From: CALMFG01 sp963666035
GTDB taxonomy: Bacteria; Bacillota; Clostridia; Christensenellales; CALMFG01
Direction: 5' to 3'
Length of the DNA stretch: 64,000 bases
NCBI GenBank assembly: GCA_963666035.2
Contig: CAXXJI010000006.1
Location: forward strand, 186,001 to 250,000
Shown here: one piece after another, positions 44,459-53,734 of the stretch
Numbering within the stretch: position 1 is the first letter of the stretch
Layout of the letters: every line of letters begins with the position of its first letter
Notes under the pieces: generated by a model
Databases searched by the model: none
Told to the model about the DNA's origin: nothing
The model's input: the letters and a program-made list of their open reading frames with translations, nothing else
Position numbers and translations under genes: made by a program

Positions 44459-47400
44459 TTATACTAAAGATACTGGTATTGTGCAACGCATGATGCGGTT
44501 TAATAATGTAAATAATTCTTGAACGGCCCCGGCTTTGGGCACAAATTCGATCGTTGGCGGCTCGGAAGCGAGCAGGCGAACCGAACGCTTATATTCATTT
44601 AACACACGCATCAGCTTATCGAAATCCACTTGTGTTTCCTCGGCATACTTCAAACGAAAGACGTTGTCGCGTTTGGTGATGAGCGCAAAGCCCGAAAGCT
44701 CGCCGAACGATTTGATGAGTGAAATGGTGATGAGGTTTTTGACGCTTAAAGGCAGCGGCCCGAAACGGTCTTTTAGTTCGTCCTGCACCGCTTTGGCGTC
44801 GGCCGTGTTTTTCACCGCCGCAATCTTCTTGTAGCTTTCCACTTTCACCACATCATCGTCGATATAGGAAGGCGGGATAAAGGCATCCACGCCCAGCTCC
44901 ACACTGCATTCGGCGGGCTCATACGCGGCCTCGCCTTTGGCTTCGCTGACCGCTTTTTTCATCAGCTTGCAGTACATATCATACCCCACACTGGCCATAT
45001 GCCCGCTTTGTTCGGGACCGAGCAGGTTGCCCGCGCCGCGAATTTCGAGGTCTTTCATGGCAATTTTAAATCCCGCGCCAAATTCGGTGTTCTGGTTGAT
45101 CGCGTCCAGGCGCTTACGCGCCACATCCGAAATGAAGTCGCCTTTGATATAGGTAAGGTAGCATACTGCCTTGACGTCGCCTCGGCCGATACGGCCTTTC
45201 AGCTGATACAGCTGAGAAAGACCGAACTTGTCCGCTTCATAGACGATGAGCGTATTACAGGAGGGGATATCCAGACCCGATTCCACGATGGTGGTGGAAA
45301 GAAGCACATCGTATGCACCGCTGGTGAACCCTTCCATAGTATTCTCAATGACATGCTCGGGCAGCTGCCCGTGTACCGTGGCCACACGCGCTTCGGGCAC
45401 CGCGCGGATAATCTCATTTAAGAGATAATCCATTTGGTTGATCTGACGACACACAAAGTAGCATTGCCCGCCCCGCTGCATCTCGCGTGATACCGCACGG
45501 GAAACCAGCGAACGGGAATATTCCATCACATAGGTTTTAATCACTTTGCGCTGAATGGGCGGCGTTTTCAGCATACTCATGTCCCGAATACCGATCAGAG
45601 ACATCTCCATGGTGCGGGGGATAGGGGTGGCCGAAAGCGTCAGCACATCCACGTGCCGCTTTAACGCCTTGATCTTTTCCTTGTGCGCCACGCCGAAATG
45701 CTGTTCTTCGTCCACAACCAAAAGTCCCAAGTTCTTGAACACGACGCGGGAGGAGAGCAGCGCGTGTGTGCCAATCAGTATATCCACGTTGCCCTCGGCC
45801 AGCGCCTTTAAGGTCTTTTGTTTTTCCTTTTCGGATACAAAGCGAGAGAGCTGGGCGATCTTGACCGGAAAGCCTTTGAAACGTTCGATGAAGTTCTGGT
45901 AATGCTGACGGGCAAGCAGGGTGGTGGGCACCAAAACCGCTACCTGCTTTTGGTCATACACCGCCTTAAAGCAGGCACGCATCGCCACTTCGGTTTTGCC
46001 GAAACCTACATCGCCGAGCAGCAGTCTGTCCATCACCTTGGGGCTTTCCATATCCGACTTGATTTCGGCCGCGCAAGCCAGTTGCCCGTCGGTCTCCTGG
46101 AAAGGGAAGCTGCTTTCGAAGTCGTCCTGCCAGGCACTATCCGGTGAAAAGACAAAGCCTTTGTTCTGCGTGCGTTCAGAATAAACTTTTACCAAATCAA
46201 AGGCAAGCGCTTTGACCGAGCGGGTTACCTTGGCTTTGGCACTCTCCCATTCCCGTCCGCCCAACTTGGAAAGCATGGGCGCTTCGCCGCCGATATATTT
46301 TTGTACACGGTCGATTTGCTCAGTGGGGATATACAGCTTATCGCCGTCCCGGTATTCAAGGAGAATATAGTCCCGTTTTTTACCCTGTACATCCATGGTA
46401 AAGAGGCCGAGATATCGTCCTCTGCCGTGCAGCTCGTGCACCACAATATCGCCTTCGGATAAATCGGTGAACATGTCAAGCGTGTTGTCTGTGGCGGCGG
46501 TGGTCTTTGCTTTTCGGCGAAAGCCAAAAAGGTCAGTTTCGCCGTAGACGATGGTTTTGCTTTCGGGGAATTCAGCACCGCTCTCCAACGGGAAAGGCAG
46601 AATCTGGCTGTCCGGCAATGCGATATCTTTGGCTTTCAGCATATTGGAAAGGATGCGCACATTGCGGTCGCTGCCGACGTAAAAGACAGGGGTGTAATTG
46701 TTTTTTATACGAAGCGCAATATCGTCCGCCACGGCTTCCAGCTTGCCCATATAACCTGCCGGAGATTTGAAACCAAGCATGATTTCTGCGGCAGCGGAAA
46801 ACGCGGGACTTCTTTTGACGGATGCGAATTCAACCTGCTGATGACATCCTGCGGCGGCTGAAACTTCCTCGGGGCCGAACAGATTGTTGGCCTGCAGACT
46901 GATGGCTTCCTCCGCGGAGGTCAACGATATCAGATCATGTTTGAATTCGGAAAAATAAGTGTCGCCTTCTGCGACAGCTAGGTCCTGATGGTCGTAGACT
47001 ACGAGTGCGCTTTGGGCGTAGTCCAAAAGGGTTTCCCCGTCATAAAAGGCAAACAAATATTTTTCGATGCCCTCAAATAATTTATGTTCATGAATCAAAA
47101 CTAAATCTTCCGCGAATACATCGTCTTGGAAATCGAACTCGGACAACACTGCTTCAGCACGCACAAAGGCGGCCTCATCCGCTGCGAATTCGGTGGCGGC
47201 GGAGATGGTGATCCGATTTTCGATTTCGGGCAGAGATCGCTGGGTCAGCGGATCAAAGTGCCGGATGCTCTCCACCGTATCTCCAAAGAAATCAATGCGA
47301 TACGCGGTGTCACCGGATACATAGATATCTAAGATACTGCCGCGGCGCGCAACGGCGCCTTCGCCTTCCACCAGACTTTCGGGCATATAGCCAAGATCGA

Positions 47401-47863
47401 CACAGGATCTGTAAAGGGTATCAATGGGGATATCTTTGCCGGTCTCAACGGACAGCAAACGGGAAGAGAAAACCGAAGCGGGGATCAGCTTGGGCATCAG
47501 CGCATCAAACGAAGTAAAGACAAGGGAAACCGTACCGGTTAAAAGCCCTTTCATCGCGTCCACACGCTGATGCTCATCTTCGCGGGATTTAGCGGTGAAA
47601 CGGGCAAACTCCATATCTTTTGGAGAGAACAGCGCGGTGTTCGGCAAGGCCGCCGATTCATAGGCGGTTTTGGCTTGTTTTGCGTTTTTACAGATATAGA
47701 CGATGGGCTGACTCACCGAACGACTGAGTTCAGTCAGAAAAAAAGCTTTGATGCTGTCGGGCACGCCGAACAGCGAAAAGGATCGGCCGTCTTGGGACAA
47801 CCCTTCGGTCAACGAGCGAAAGCCTTTCGCCGCCGCAATATTTTCCAATAGTTTTGTGTACAT
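44459..47863 (-). CDS. mfd: Transcription-repair coupling factor Mfd
   Basis: Mfd removes RNA polymerase stalled at DNA damage and recruits UvrA. The 1134-aa protein has the full layout. An N-terminal UvrB-like part precedes a CarD-type RNA-polymerase-interaction domain (EGDIVVHELHGRGRYLGL near residue 480). The helicase core has Walker A GDVGFGKTEVAMRA, DEEQHFGV, and SATPIPRTMEMSL. Motif VI is QLKGRIGRGD, followed by a C-terminal TRCF domain. It is in a minus-strand block with pth and the PrsA-like gene, as commonly seen. Confidence 0.98.
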   Translation of the reverse strand: MYTKLLENIAAAKGFRSLTEGLSQDGRSFSLFGVPDSIKAFFLTELSRSVSQPIVYICKNAKQAKTAYESAALPNTALFSPKDMEFARFTAKSREDEHQRVDAMKGLLTGTVSLVFTSFDALMPKLIPASVFSSRLLSVETGKDIPIDTLYRSCVDLGYMPESLVEGEGAVARRGSILDIYVSGDTAYRIDFFGDTVESIRHFDPLTQRSLPEIENRITISAATEFAADEAAFVRAEAVLSEFDFQDDVFAEDLVLIHEHKLFEGIEKYLFAFYDGETLLDYAQSALVVYDHQDLAVAEGDTYFSEFKHDLISLTSAEEAISLQANNLFGPEEVSAAAGCHQQVEFASVKRSPAFSAAAEIMLGFKSPAGYMGKLEAVADDIALRIKNNYTPVFYVGSDRNVRILSNMLKAKDIALPDSQILPFPLESGAEFPESKTIVYGETDLFGFRRKAKTTAATDNTLDMFTDLSEGDIVVHELHGRGRYLGLFTMDVQGKKRDYILLEYRDGDKLYIPTEQIDRVQKYIGGEAPMLSKLGGREWESAKAKVTRSVKALAFDLVKVYSERTQNKGFVFSPDSAWQDDFESSFPFQETDGQLACAAEIKSDMESPKVMDRLLLGDVGFGKTEVAMRACFKAVYDQKQVAVLVPTTLLARQHYQNFIERFKGFPVKIAQLSRFVSEKEKQKTLKALAEGNVDILIGTHALLSSRVVFKNLGLLVVDEEQHFGVAHKEKIKALKRHVDVLTLSATPIPRTMEMSLIGIRDMSMLKTPPIQRKVIKTYVMEYSRSLVSRAVSREMQRGGQCYFVCRQINQMDYLLNEIIRAVPEARVATVHGQLPEHVIENTMEGFTSGAYDVLLSTTIVESGLDIPSCNTLIVYEADKFGLSQLYQLKGRIGRGDVKAVCYLTYIKGDFISDVARKRLDAINQNTEFGAGFKIAMKDLEIRGAGNLLGPEQSGHMASVGYDMYCKLMKKAVSEAKGEAAYEPAECSVELGVDAFIPPSYIDDDVVKVESYKKIAAVKNTADAKAVQDELKDRFGPLPLSVKNLITISLIKSFGELSGFALITKRDNVFRLKYAEETQVDFDKLMRVLNEYKRSVRLLASEPPTIEFVPKAGAVQELFTLLNRIMRCTIPVSLV

Positions 47864-47889
47864 ATCGATTCACCAAAAAAGATAAAGGC

Positions 47890-48528
47890 CTAGCGGCCTT
47901 TGGTGTTGAATTTCTGTATCGCGGCATCCAAGCCGTCTTCCGCCCACGTCAATGCGGCCTCGCCCGCTTTTTGATACGCCTCAAACATTTTCTCCTGTTC
48001 GGCTTTGGGGTACCTGCCGAGTACAAAGGGAATAATGTCTTCGCCCGGCGCAGGCCGGCCAATACCGATACGAATACGGGGGAAACCATCCGCCTTCAAA
48101 TGATAGATGACCGATTTTAAACCATTGTGCGTGCCTGCGCTGCCGCTTTGCCGGATACGGATGGCCGCAAGATTCAGATCCAGATCATCATATATGACCA
48201 GCATCCGTTCGGGCTGAATGCTGAATTTCTTCGCGAAAGCCGCCACGCATCGCCCGGAATTGTTCATATAGGTCTGGGGTTTGACGAGGAGAATCTGCTT
48301 TCGATCTAGGGTTTCAATTTTGGCGCAAAGCCCTTGATAACCCGACATATCAAAAGAAGTTTCGCTTTTTTCGGCCAGAATATCCAGTACGTCAAAACCG
48401 GCGTTGTGCCGGGTACGGGCATATTTTGTGTCCGGATTTCCAAGGCCGAAGATATAATAATCGCTCTTTAGACCGGAGGAAGTGCCTCCGCCCATTTTTT
48501 TAAATCGGAATAGTTTCCTTTTTTGCAT
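47890..48528 (-). CDS. pth: Peptidyl-tRNA hydrolase
   Basis: Pth frees tRNA from peptides dropped by ribosomes. The core begins YYIFGLGNPDTKYARTRHNAGFDVLD, with the catalytic His in RHNAGF. The ligand loop TYMNNSGRCV and DDLDLNLAAIRIRQSGSAGTHNGLKS are also complete. Family members usually start a few residues before FGLGNP, but no start codon exists there. The ATG at 48528 has GAGG seven bases upstream and gives a 24-residue basic extension; the ATG at 48495 lacks a site. The gene therefore overlaps the end of the HAD gene by 61 bp or 28 bp. Confidence 0.93.
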   Translation of the reverse strand: MQKRKLFRFKKMGGGTSSGLKSDYYIFGLGNPDTKYARTRHNAGFDVLDILAEKSETSFDMSGYQGLCAKIETLDRKQILLVKPQTYMNNSGRCVAAFAKKFSIQPERMLVIYDDLDLNLAAIRIRQSGSAGTHNGLKSVIYHLKADGFPRIRIGIGRPAPGEDIIPFVLGRYPKAEQEKMFEAYQKAGEAALTWAEDGLDAAIQKFNTKGR

Positions 48529-49187
48529 ACAGGAGCCTCATTTAAATCACCGATGAGATAATCGGTCAGTAAAAACACTTCAAAATTCAAAGATACGGCG
48601 CATAAGTCTTCACGCACACTGTTGCCGACCATATAGCACTGCTCGCCGGATAAATCCAAATTGGACAGGATTTCACGATAGTAGCTTAGGTGCGGCTTGG
48701 CGGAAGAAGCGTTCTCGTACGAGGTGATATATTCGAAATCCGAGCTATGAAGACCTGCCCATACGATTCTTTTTTCGGTCACAACACGCGGGAAGACCGG
48801 ATTGGTCGCCAAAACCAACCGATAATCTTTGCCTTTCAGAATACGTACGATTTCGGCTGACAGCGGTTCTTCGCGCGTAAAAACCTGCAGTTCATCGAAA
48901 GGACTGCCGTAAAAAGCAGTCAGCCTTTTCTGCAAAACAGCTTCGGGGACGCCAGCGTTCTCCTGTATAAATCGAAAGAATGCCTGCTTGTTGGTTAAGT
49001 CCGGATGCGTATCGCTCATCATATAATGAAAGCCCTGATGCAGCAGGCGTTTGTCGAGACCGTTTGCGTCGCCGCCGTCCAGCATCTCGATTTTTTGCAT
49101 ATAGCGTTGCATAAATGCATCCATATCCAAAGGCAAAAGTGTGCCGTCCAGATCGAAGAACACCGTATCTCTTTTTATTTGGTCCAT
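48468..49187 (-). CDS. HAD-superfamily hydrolase
   Basis: The 239-aa protein is a HAD phosphatase with a large helical cap. Motif I is TVFFDLDGTLLPLDMDAFM at residues 8-26. Motif II is in YRLVLATNPVFPR, and motif IV in CYMVGNSVREDLCAVS, which has Asn and Ser where many members have GD. The start at 49187 (MDQIKRDTVFF) follows the prs stop by 13 bp; an earlier in-frame start would overlap prs. In Bacillus this slot holds ctc (L25-like). The substrate is unknown. Confidence 0.85.
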   Translation of the reverse strand: MDQIKRDTVFFDLDGTLLPLDMDAFMQRYMQKIEMLDGGDANGLDKRLLHQGFHYMMSDTHPDLTNKQAFFRFIQENAGVPEAVLQKRLTAFYGSPFDELQVFTREEPLSAEIVRILKGKDYRLVLATNPVFPRVVTEKRIVWAGLHSSDFEYITSYENASSAKPHLSYYREILSNLDLSGEQCYMVGNSVREDLCAVSLNFEVFLLTDYLIGDLNEAPVCKKGNYSDLKKWAEALPPV

Positions 49188-49200
49188 CACACCGCCCTTA

Positions 49201-50154
49201 TTATTCAAACAGAATGCTGACCGGCTGGTCTTCATAGATACGCTCAATCGCCTGCGCAAAAATCTGGGCGACCGACAGAACTTTTATCTTGTCGTTCTCC
49301 TTATCTTTTGGCAGGGGGATGGTATCGGTGAAGATAAATTCGGTGATGGGGGACTGCAAAATCTTCTCGGCGGCGTCTTGCGAGAGCACGGGGTGCGTGG
49401 CACAGACGTAGATTTTCTTGGCACCAAGCTTGGTCAGCGCTTCGGAGGCTTTAACGATCGTACCTGCGGTGTCTACCATATCATCAAGCATAATGACCGT
49501 CTTGCCGGCTACATCGCCGATGACGTTCATAATCTCGGCCGAGTTGGGCTTGGGGCGGCGTTTGTCGATGATGCCGAGCGGAACACCCAGTTTACGCGCA
49601 AAGTTGCGCGTACGGGTAACCGAGCCCAAGTCAGGAGAAACTACGATGACGTCGTCCTGCACATAGTCGTTTTTCAGGTAATGGGCGGCCAACACCGGAA
49701 TACCCAGGAGATGGTCTACCGGGATGTTAAAAAAACCTTGAATCTGCGCGGCATGCAGGTCCATGGTGAGTACACGGTCCGCGCCCGCGGTGGTGATGAG
49801 ATCCGCCACCAGCTTGGCGGTGATTGGGTCTCTGGCCTGCACCTTGCGGTCCTGGCGCGCGTAGCCGTAGTAGGGAATCACCGCGGTGATACGTCCGGCG
49901 GAAGCGCGTTTAAACGCATCGATCATGATGAGCAGTTCCATCAGATGATCGTTGCAGGGGTCTGAGATGGACTGCACCACAAACACATCCGAACCGCGGA
50001 CGGTCTCCCCGATGCTGATACAGGTCTCTCCGTCCGAGAACTTGGAGACCTTGGCCTTGCCCAAGGGCAAGAGCAGGGCATCGGCGATGGCCTGAGCCAG
50101 CGGAATATTGGAGTTCCCTGCGAAAATTTTGATATCCGTTCCTCTTCTAATCAT
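49201..50154 (-). CDS. prs: Ribose-phosphate pyrophosphokinase (PRPP synthetase)
   Basis: Prs makes PRPP from ribose-5-phosphate and ATP for purines, pyrimidines, His and Trp. The 317-aa length is standard. It opens IKIFAGNSNIPLAQ. The catalytic flexible loop region is PYYGYARQDRKVQARDPI near residue 95. The metal site is LTMDLHAAQIQGFF, and the PRPP motif is VIMLDDMVDTAGTIV near 215. glmU lies 44 bp upstream on the same strand; glmU-prs-pth-mfd order is conserved in Bacillota. Confidence 0.98.
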   Translation of the reverse strand: MIRRGTDIKIFAGNSNIPLAQAIADALLLPLGKAKVSKFSDGETCISIGETVRGSDVFVVQSISDPCNDHLMELLIMIDAFKRASAGRITAVIPYYGYARQDRKVQARDPITAKLVADLITTAGADRVLTMDLHAAQIQGFFNIPVDHLLGIPVLAAHYLKNDYVQDDVIVVSPDLGSVTRTRNFARKLGVPLGIIDKRRPKPNSAEIMNVIGDVAGKTVIMLDDMVDTAGTIVKASEALTKLGAKKIYVCATHPVLSQDAAEKILQSPITEFIFTDTIPLPKDKENDKIKVLSVAQIFAQAIERIYEDQPVSILFE

Positions 50155-50197
50155 TTCTAACCTTTCCTATTTGATAAAAGCGAATAAAAATAATATT

Positions 50198-51568
50198 TTA
50201 AGGCTGATCCTTGCGGTATTTTTTCCAGCCTTCTTTTACGGTTTGTTTGCTTCTTGCGATAGCTAAAGAATCATCCGGTACATCCTGGGTGATCGTAGAA
50301 CCGGCGGCGGTATAAACGCCGCTGCCTAAGGTCACAGGTGCAATCAGATTGGTGTTGCAGCCGATAAAGCAATTATCACCCACGGTGGTTTTGAATTTTT
50401 CTTTTCCATTATAATTGACAAAAACCACGCCGCACCCGACATTGGTGTTCTTGCCGACTTGGGCATCGCCGATGTAAGTTAAGTGAGATACTTTGGTGCC
50501 GTCACCGATCTGGCTGTTTTTCACTTCCACAAAATCGCCGATGCGGCATCCCGCGCCAATATCCGAACCTGGTCGCAAATAGGCAAAAGGACCGACGCTG
50601 GTGTTTTGACCCACCACCGCATCGATAACCACCGATTGCTCCACGGTGGCACCTTCGCTGATGACGCTGTTTTTAATGCGGCAGTTCGGGAAAATCGTGG
50701 CGCCTTTTTTAATCACCGAAGGGCCTTGAATGAGTACATTGGGATAGATGGTGACGTCGTTTTCAATCACAGCATCCCAGCAGACAAAGGTGCTTTCGGG
50801 ATTAATCAGCGTGACGCCGCTCTGCATCAATTGCTCACATTTTCTGCCGTACAGGATTTTGGAAACATCATTGAGCTGTTTGCGGTCATTAACGCCGATA
50901 CATTCGGCAGCATCGGTGATGACAGGCACAATGCGCTCACCTTGATTGGCCAGCATTTCCACGATGTCGGTCAGGTAGTATTCGCCTTGGGAGTTGTTGG
51001 TTTTCAGACTTTCCAGCGACTTTAATAGCGGCTGCGCTTTGATGCAGTAAACCGAAGCGTTGACTTTATTGATTTTTAAGACATCCGCGCTGGCGTCTTT
51101 TTCTTCCACAATCTTGGATGCATAGCCTTCATAATTGGTGACCAGACGTCCGTATCCGGTTGGATCATCCACCTTGGCACAGAGCAATGCGCCGACCACA
51201 TCCTCGCGACTGGCGGCGTCGTAGACATTTTTCAAGGTCTCGGGGGTCAAAAGCGGCATATCGCCTGCGATAACCATCACCAGTCCCTGACTGTCCTTAA
51301 AAAAGGGTTTGGACATCAAAGCGGCGTGCCCGGTACCTTTCCTTTCAGATTGTATGGCATATTCCACGCGTTCGCCAAAATGCGCACGTACCAGTTCTTC
51401 GCCATTGCCCACCACCAGCACCGGTTTTTTATCGGTCAGCGGTGCGGAGGCCATCATCGCCCATTCACACAAGGGTTTGCCCGCGGCGCGGTGAAGCGGT
51501 TTTGGCAGATCCGATATCATGCGGGTTCCTTGTCCTGCGGCCAGAATTACAATGGTCAATCTATTCAT
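50198..51568 (-). CDS. glmU: Bifunctional UDP-GlcNAc pyrophosphorylase / GlcN-1-P acetyltransferase
   Basis: GlmU finishes UDP-GlcNAc synthesis. The 456-aa protein has an N-terminal uridylyltransferase domain starting VILAAGQGTRMISDLPKPLH, with IAGDMPLLTPETL and SERKGTGHAALM. The C-terminal left-handed beta-helix has many hexapeptide repeats (GDGTKVSHLTYIGDAQVGKNTNVG region) and the acetyltransferase motif VNYNGKEKFKT. GGAGG lies upstream. Together with glmM and glmS at 28-31 kb, the whole pathway from fructose-6-phosphate is in this window. Confidence 0.98.
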   Translation of the reverse strand: MNRLTIVILAAGQGTRMISDLPKPLHRAAGKPLCEWAMMASAPLTDKKPVLVVGNGEELVRAHFGERVEYAIQSERKGTGHAALMSKPFFKDSQGLVMVIAGDMPLLTPETLKNVYDAASREDVVGALLCAKVDDPTGYGRLVTNYEGYASKIVEEKDASADVLKINKVNASVYCIKAQPLLKSLESLKTNNSQGEYYLTDIVEMLANQGERIVPVITDAAECIGVNDRKQLNDVSKILYGRKCEQLMQSGVTLINPESTFVCWDAVIENDVTIYPNVLIQGPSVIKKGATIFPNCRIKNSVISEGATVEQSVVIDAVVGQNTSVGPFAYLRPGSDIGAGCRIGDFVEVKNSQIGDGTKVSHLTYIGDAQVGKNTNVGCGVVFVNYNGKEKFKTTVGDNCFIGCNTNLIAPVTLGSGVYTAAGSTITQDVPDDSLAIARSKQTVKEGWKKYRKDQP

Positions 51569-51610
51569 ATATGTTATTTCCTCCAGAATCGAAACTTAAT
51601 TTGCCCGTTT

Positions 51611-51639
51611 ATCATAGCATATTTATATATTGAGGTCTA
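51611..51639 (-). promoter_or_regulatory. Probable glmU promoter
   Basis: Minus-strand TAGACC (51634-51639), a 17-bp spacer and TATGAT (51611-51616) lie about 45 bp before glmU. Confidence 0.45.
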
Positions 51640-51737
51640 CTGATACATCGGCTAAAAAAGTATTGCATCTGCATATTTTAACAAATAGAATCATTCGGGA
51701 AATTGACATAATCACGATTCATTTGCAGAGCTTCGGT

Positions 51738-51766
51738 TTGACAAAATCATCGGTTTGCTTTATCAT
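51738..51766 (+). promoter_or_regulatory. carD promoter
   Basis: TTGACA (51738-51743), a 17-bp spacer and TATCAT (51761-51766) lie 28 bp before the carD start. Confidence 0.75.
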
Positions 51767-51794
51767 TATATGAAGAGAGAAGGTTTAACGAAAG

Positions 51795-52274
51795 ATGTAT
51801 AATATCGGGGACAAAGTAGTTTATCCAATGCATGGTGCCGGTGTGATTGATAAAATCGAAGATCGGCATATATTAAACGAGACAAAATCCTATTATGTTT
51901 TAAAATTCTCAGTCGGCGGGATGAAAGTCATGGTTCCGGTGGACAATGTTAACAAATCAGGCTTGCGAAAAGTGATTTCAAAGCCTGAGTATGAAAAAGT
52001 GATGAAAAGCTTCTCGGGTGATATCGAAGTAGAGGATTCCACCAACTGGAACCGCCGGTATCGCGAAAATATGGAAAAGATAAAAACCGGCGATGTATTT
52101 GAAACCGCCGAGGTGGTCAAAACGCTGGTGCTTCGCGAAAAACAAAAAGGCTTATCCAGCGGTGAAAAAAAGATGCTTTTAACTGCGATGCAGATTCTGG
52201 TCAGTGAGCTTTCGGTGGTTAGCGGTGTTGAAGCCGATGATCTTGAAAGAACGATAACCGATATGGTATCTTGA
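51795..52274 (+). CDS. CarD/CdnL-family transcription regulator
   Basis: This is a CarD-type protein of 159 aa that binds RNA polymerase beta and stabilises open promoter complexes. The N-terminal Tudor-like RNAP-interaction domain is clear: YNIGDKVVYPMHGAGVIDKIED, then YYVLKFSVGGMKVMVPVDNV. The C-terminal helical domain carries NWNRRYRENMEKIKTGDVFETAEVVKTL and SSGEKKMLLTAMQILVSELS, as in CdnL proteins. It is divergent from glmU and lies two genes before rpoB, whose product is its partner. Mfd, 4 kb away, has a domain of the same fold. Confidence 0.92.
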   Translation: MYNIGDKVVYPMHGAGVIDKIEDRHILNETKSYYVLKFSVGGMKVMVPVDNVNKSGLRKVISKPEYEKVMKSFSGDIEVEDSTNWNRRYRENMEKIKTGDVFETAEVVKTLVLREKQKGLSSGEKKMLLTAMQILVSELSVVSGVEADDLERTITDMVS

Positions 52275-52382
52275 CGATAAGAAGTATCTATAGAATAACT
52301 CTTAACAGTTAATGACGGCGGGTGAAAGCTCGCCTATTTTAAAACAAACAAATCAACCATGTGAATATCAGGAGGGGGAAGT

Positions 52383-53459
52383 ATGATCAAAAAAATCGCG
52401 CGGCTGACCATCACAGCGCTGGGTATGGCGGCGGGTATCGGCATCTGGGCGGCGGTGATTCGTTTTTTCAGCACGCGTCCGTATTATCTGCCGGGCAATT
52501 ATCAGGATTGGATCAATCCGTTAGTCTACATTATCGCGGCGCTGTTTTTCGGAATTATTTTTTTCATTATTGCACCATTTATGATTAATGGATTTACAAG
52601 ACTGGTTAAAAACATCGAAAAGAAACTGTCCGCCATTTCAATGAGCGAGATTATCCCTGGAGTGATCGGCCTCATTGTGGGTCTGCTGATCTCATATCTT
52701 TTAAGCGGCCTGATTAAGTATTCCCCTGCATCCTGGCTGGCGTTTACCATCAATGCACTGATCTACGTGACATTTTCCTTTTTGGGTGTTCGCATCGCGG
52801 TTAACCGCAAAAGCGAAATCTCTCTTGGTAGCCTGTTTGAAGGCGGAAAAACCAAAAGCAGTAAAGGCATCCGTCCTTTGATCTTGGATACCAGCGTCAT
52901 CATTGACGGCCGCATCTACGATATCTGCAAAACGGGGATTATTGACGGAACCATTATCATTCCTGAATTTGTTCTGGTTGAGCTGCGTCATATCGCCGAT
53001 TCGGCTGACGACTTGAAGCGCAGCCGGGGCAGACGGGGACTGGATGTGCTTAATATGATTCAAAAAGAGCTGGATCTGGATGTCATCATCAAGCAGACGA
53101 ACTACGATGATGGTATGGAGGTGGATTCCATGCTTTTGAAGCTGGCCAAGGAAACCGGCGGTAAGGTGGTGACCAATGACTTTAACCTAAACAAAGTCGC
53201 CACGGTACAGGGCGTCGGGGTGGTCAATATCAATGACCTTGCCAATGCGGTGAAACCCATCGCACTGCCTGGCGAAACGATGACAGTGACTATCATTAAA
53301 GATGGTAAAGAGCCCACGCAGGGCATTGCCTATTTAGATGATGGGACGATGATTGTGGTGGAAGATGGGAAAGGCAAGGTCGGCAAAACGTTTAAAGTTA
53401 TTGTGACCAGCGTGCTGCAGACCTCGGCAGGGCGTATGATCTTTGCGAAAATTGCATAA
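52383..53459 (+). CDS. PIN/TRAM-domain membrane protein (YacL-like)
   Basis: The 358-aa protein has four membrane segments in residues 1-140, such as ALGMAAGIGIWAAVIRFF, YIIAALFFGIIFFIIAPFM and VIGLIVGLLISYLL. A PIN nuclease-like domain follows, beginning LILDTSVIIDGRIYDICK near residue 165. Later acidic residues lie in EFVLVELRHIAD, LKRSRGRRGLDVLN, and VVTNDFNLNKVA. A C-terminal TRAM domain ends the protein (GETMTVTIIKDG). This is the Bacillus YacL layout. The PIN active-site acids are present, so RNase activity is possible. AGGAGGGGG lies upstream. In Bacillus it lies near radA and ispD; here radA and ispDF are 9-13 kb away on the other strand. Confidence 0.92.
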   Translation: MIKKIARLTITALGMAAGIGIWAAVIRFFSTRPYYLPGNYQDWINPLVYIIAALFFGIIFFIIAPFMINGFTRLVKNIEKKLSAISMSEIIPGVIGLIVGLLISYLLSGLIKYSPASWLAFTINALIYVTFSFLGVRIAVNRKSEISLGSLFEGGKTKSSKGIRPLILDTSVIIDGRIYDICKTGIIDGTIIIPEFVLVELRHIADSADDLKRSRGRRGLDVLNMIQKELDLDVIIKQTNYDDGMEVDSMLLKLAKETGGKVVTNDFNLNKVATVQGVGVVNINDLANAVKPIALPGETMTVTIIKDGKEPTQGIAYLDDGTMIVVEDGKGKVGKTFKVIVTSVLQTSAGRMIFAKIA

Positions 53460-53478
53460 CCAAAGACTTAAGCAGCAA

Positions 53479-53507
53479 ACAGACGGACAAGCCCGTCTGT
53501 TTTTTAT
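53479..53507 (+). terminator. Terminator after PIN/TRAM gene
   Basis: A perfect 8-bp stem (53479-53486 with 53493-53500) is followed by a T-run, so rpoB needs its own promoter. Confidence 0.9.
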
Positions 53508-53569
53508 TCGTTCGGGTAATCACCAGATTGATCGTGGGGCGTGTGAAATAACGCTGAAAAACAAAAAAA

Positions 53570-53585
53570 CACCTGTTGACAGGTG
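53570..53585 (-). terminator. Minus-strand terminator of candidate small RNA
   Basis: CACCTG pairs with CAGGTG around a 4-nt loop (53570-53585), and on the minus strand seven T residues follow directly. No annotated minus-strand gene lies upstream of it. The same bases contain the -35 of the plus-strand rpoB promoter. Confidence 0.7.
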
Positions 53586-53604
53586 GGTAATAATAATATA
53601 AAAT
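53576..53604 (+). promoter_or_regulatory. rpoB promoter
   Basis: TTGACA (53576-53581), a 17-bp spacer and TAAAAT (53599-53604) lie about 260 bp before the rpoB start, giving a long leader. Confidence 0.65.
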
Positions 53605-53734
53605 TATTAGTTGTATTAGCGTGGAATAAAATGGGCTTTTGTCGCTATCTGCACTACTCCCCAAACGCTGAATCATCCGGTTTTTTAGGGGGTCGAAACG
53701 TTTTAAAAAGCAAAAACCATCTCTTTATGCCGAT

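Larger units (their letters stand above)
53563..53728 (-). ncRNA. Candidate small RNA antisense to rpoB leader
   Basis: A transcript of about 165 nt is bounded on the minus strand by a promoter (TTGAAA, 17 bp, TATAGT) and by an intrinsic terminator ending in seven T. No convincing ORF with a ribosome-binding site lies inside. Possible pairings include GCUUUU with AAAAGC enclosing a CCCC/GGGG inner stem, and an AU hairpin before the terminator. I do not recognise it as 6S, tmRNA, SRP or RNase P RNA. It would be fully complementary to much of the rpoB leader. Confidence 0.4.

Noticed and set aside
53398..53676. 92-codon minus-strand frame across the rpoB upstream region
   Set aside because: It overlaps the PIN/TRAM gene end and two terminators, has no ribosome-binding site, and looks random. 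The minus-strand signals fit a non-coding RNA better.
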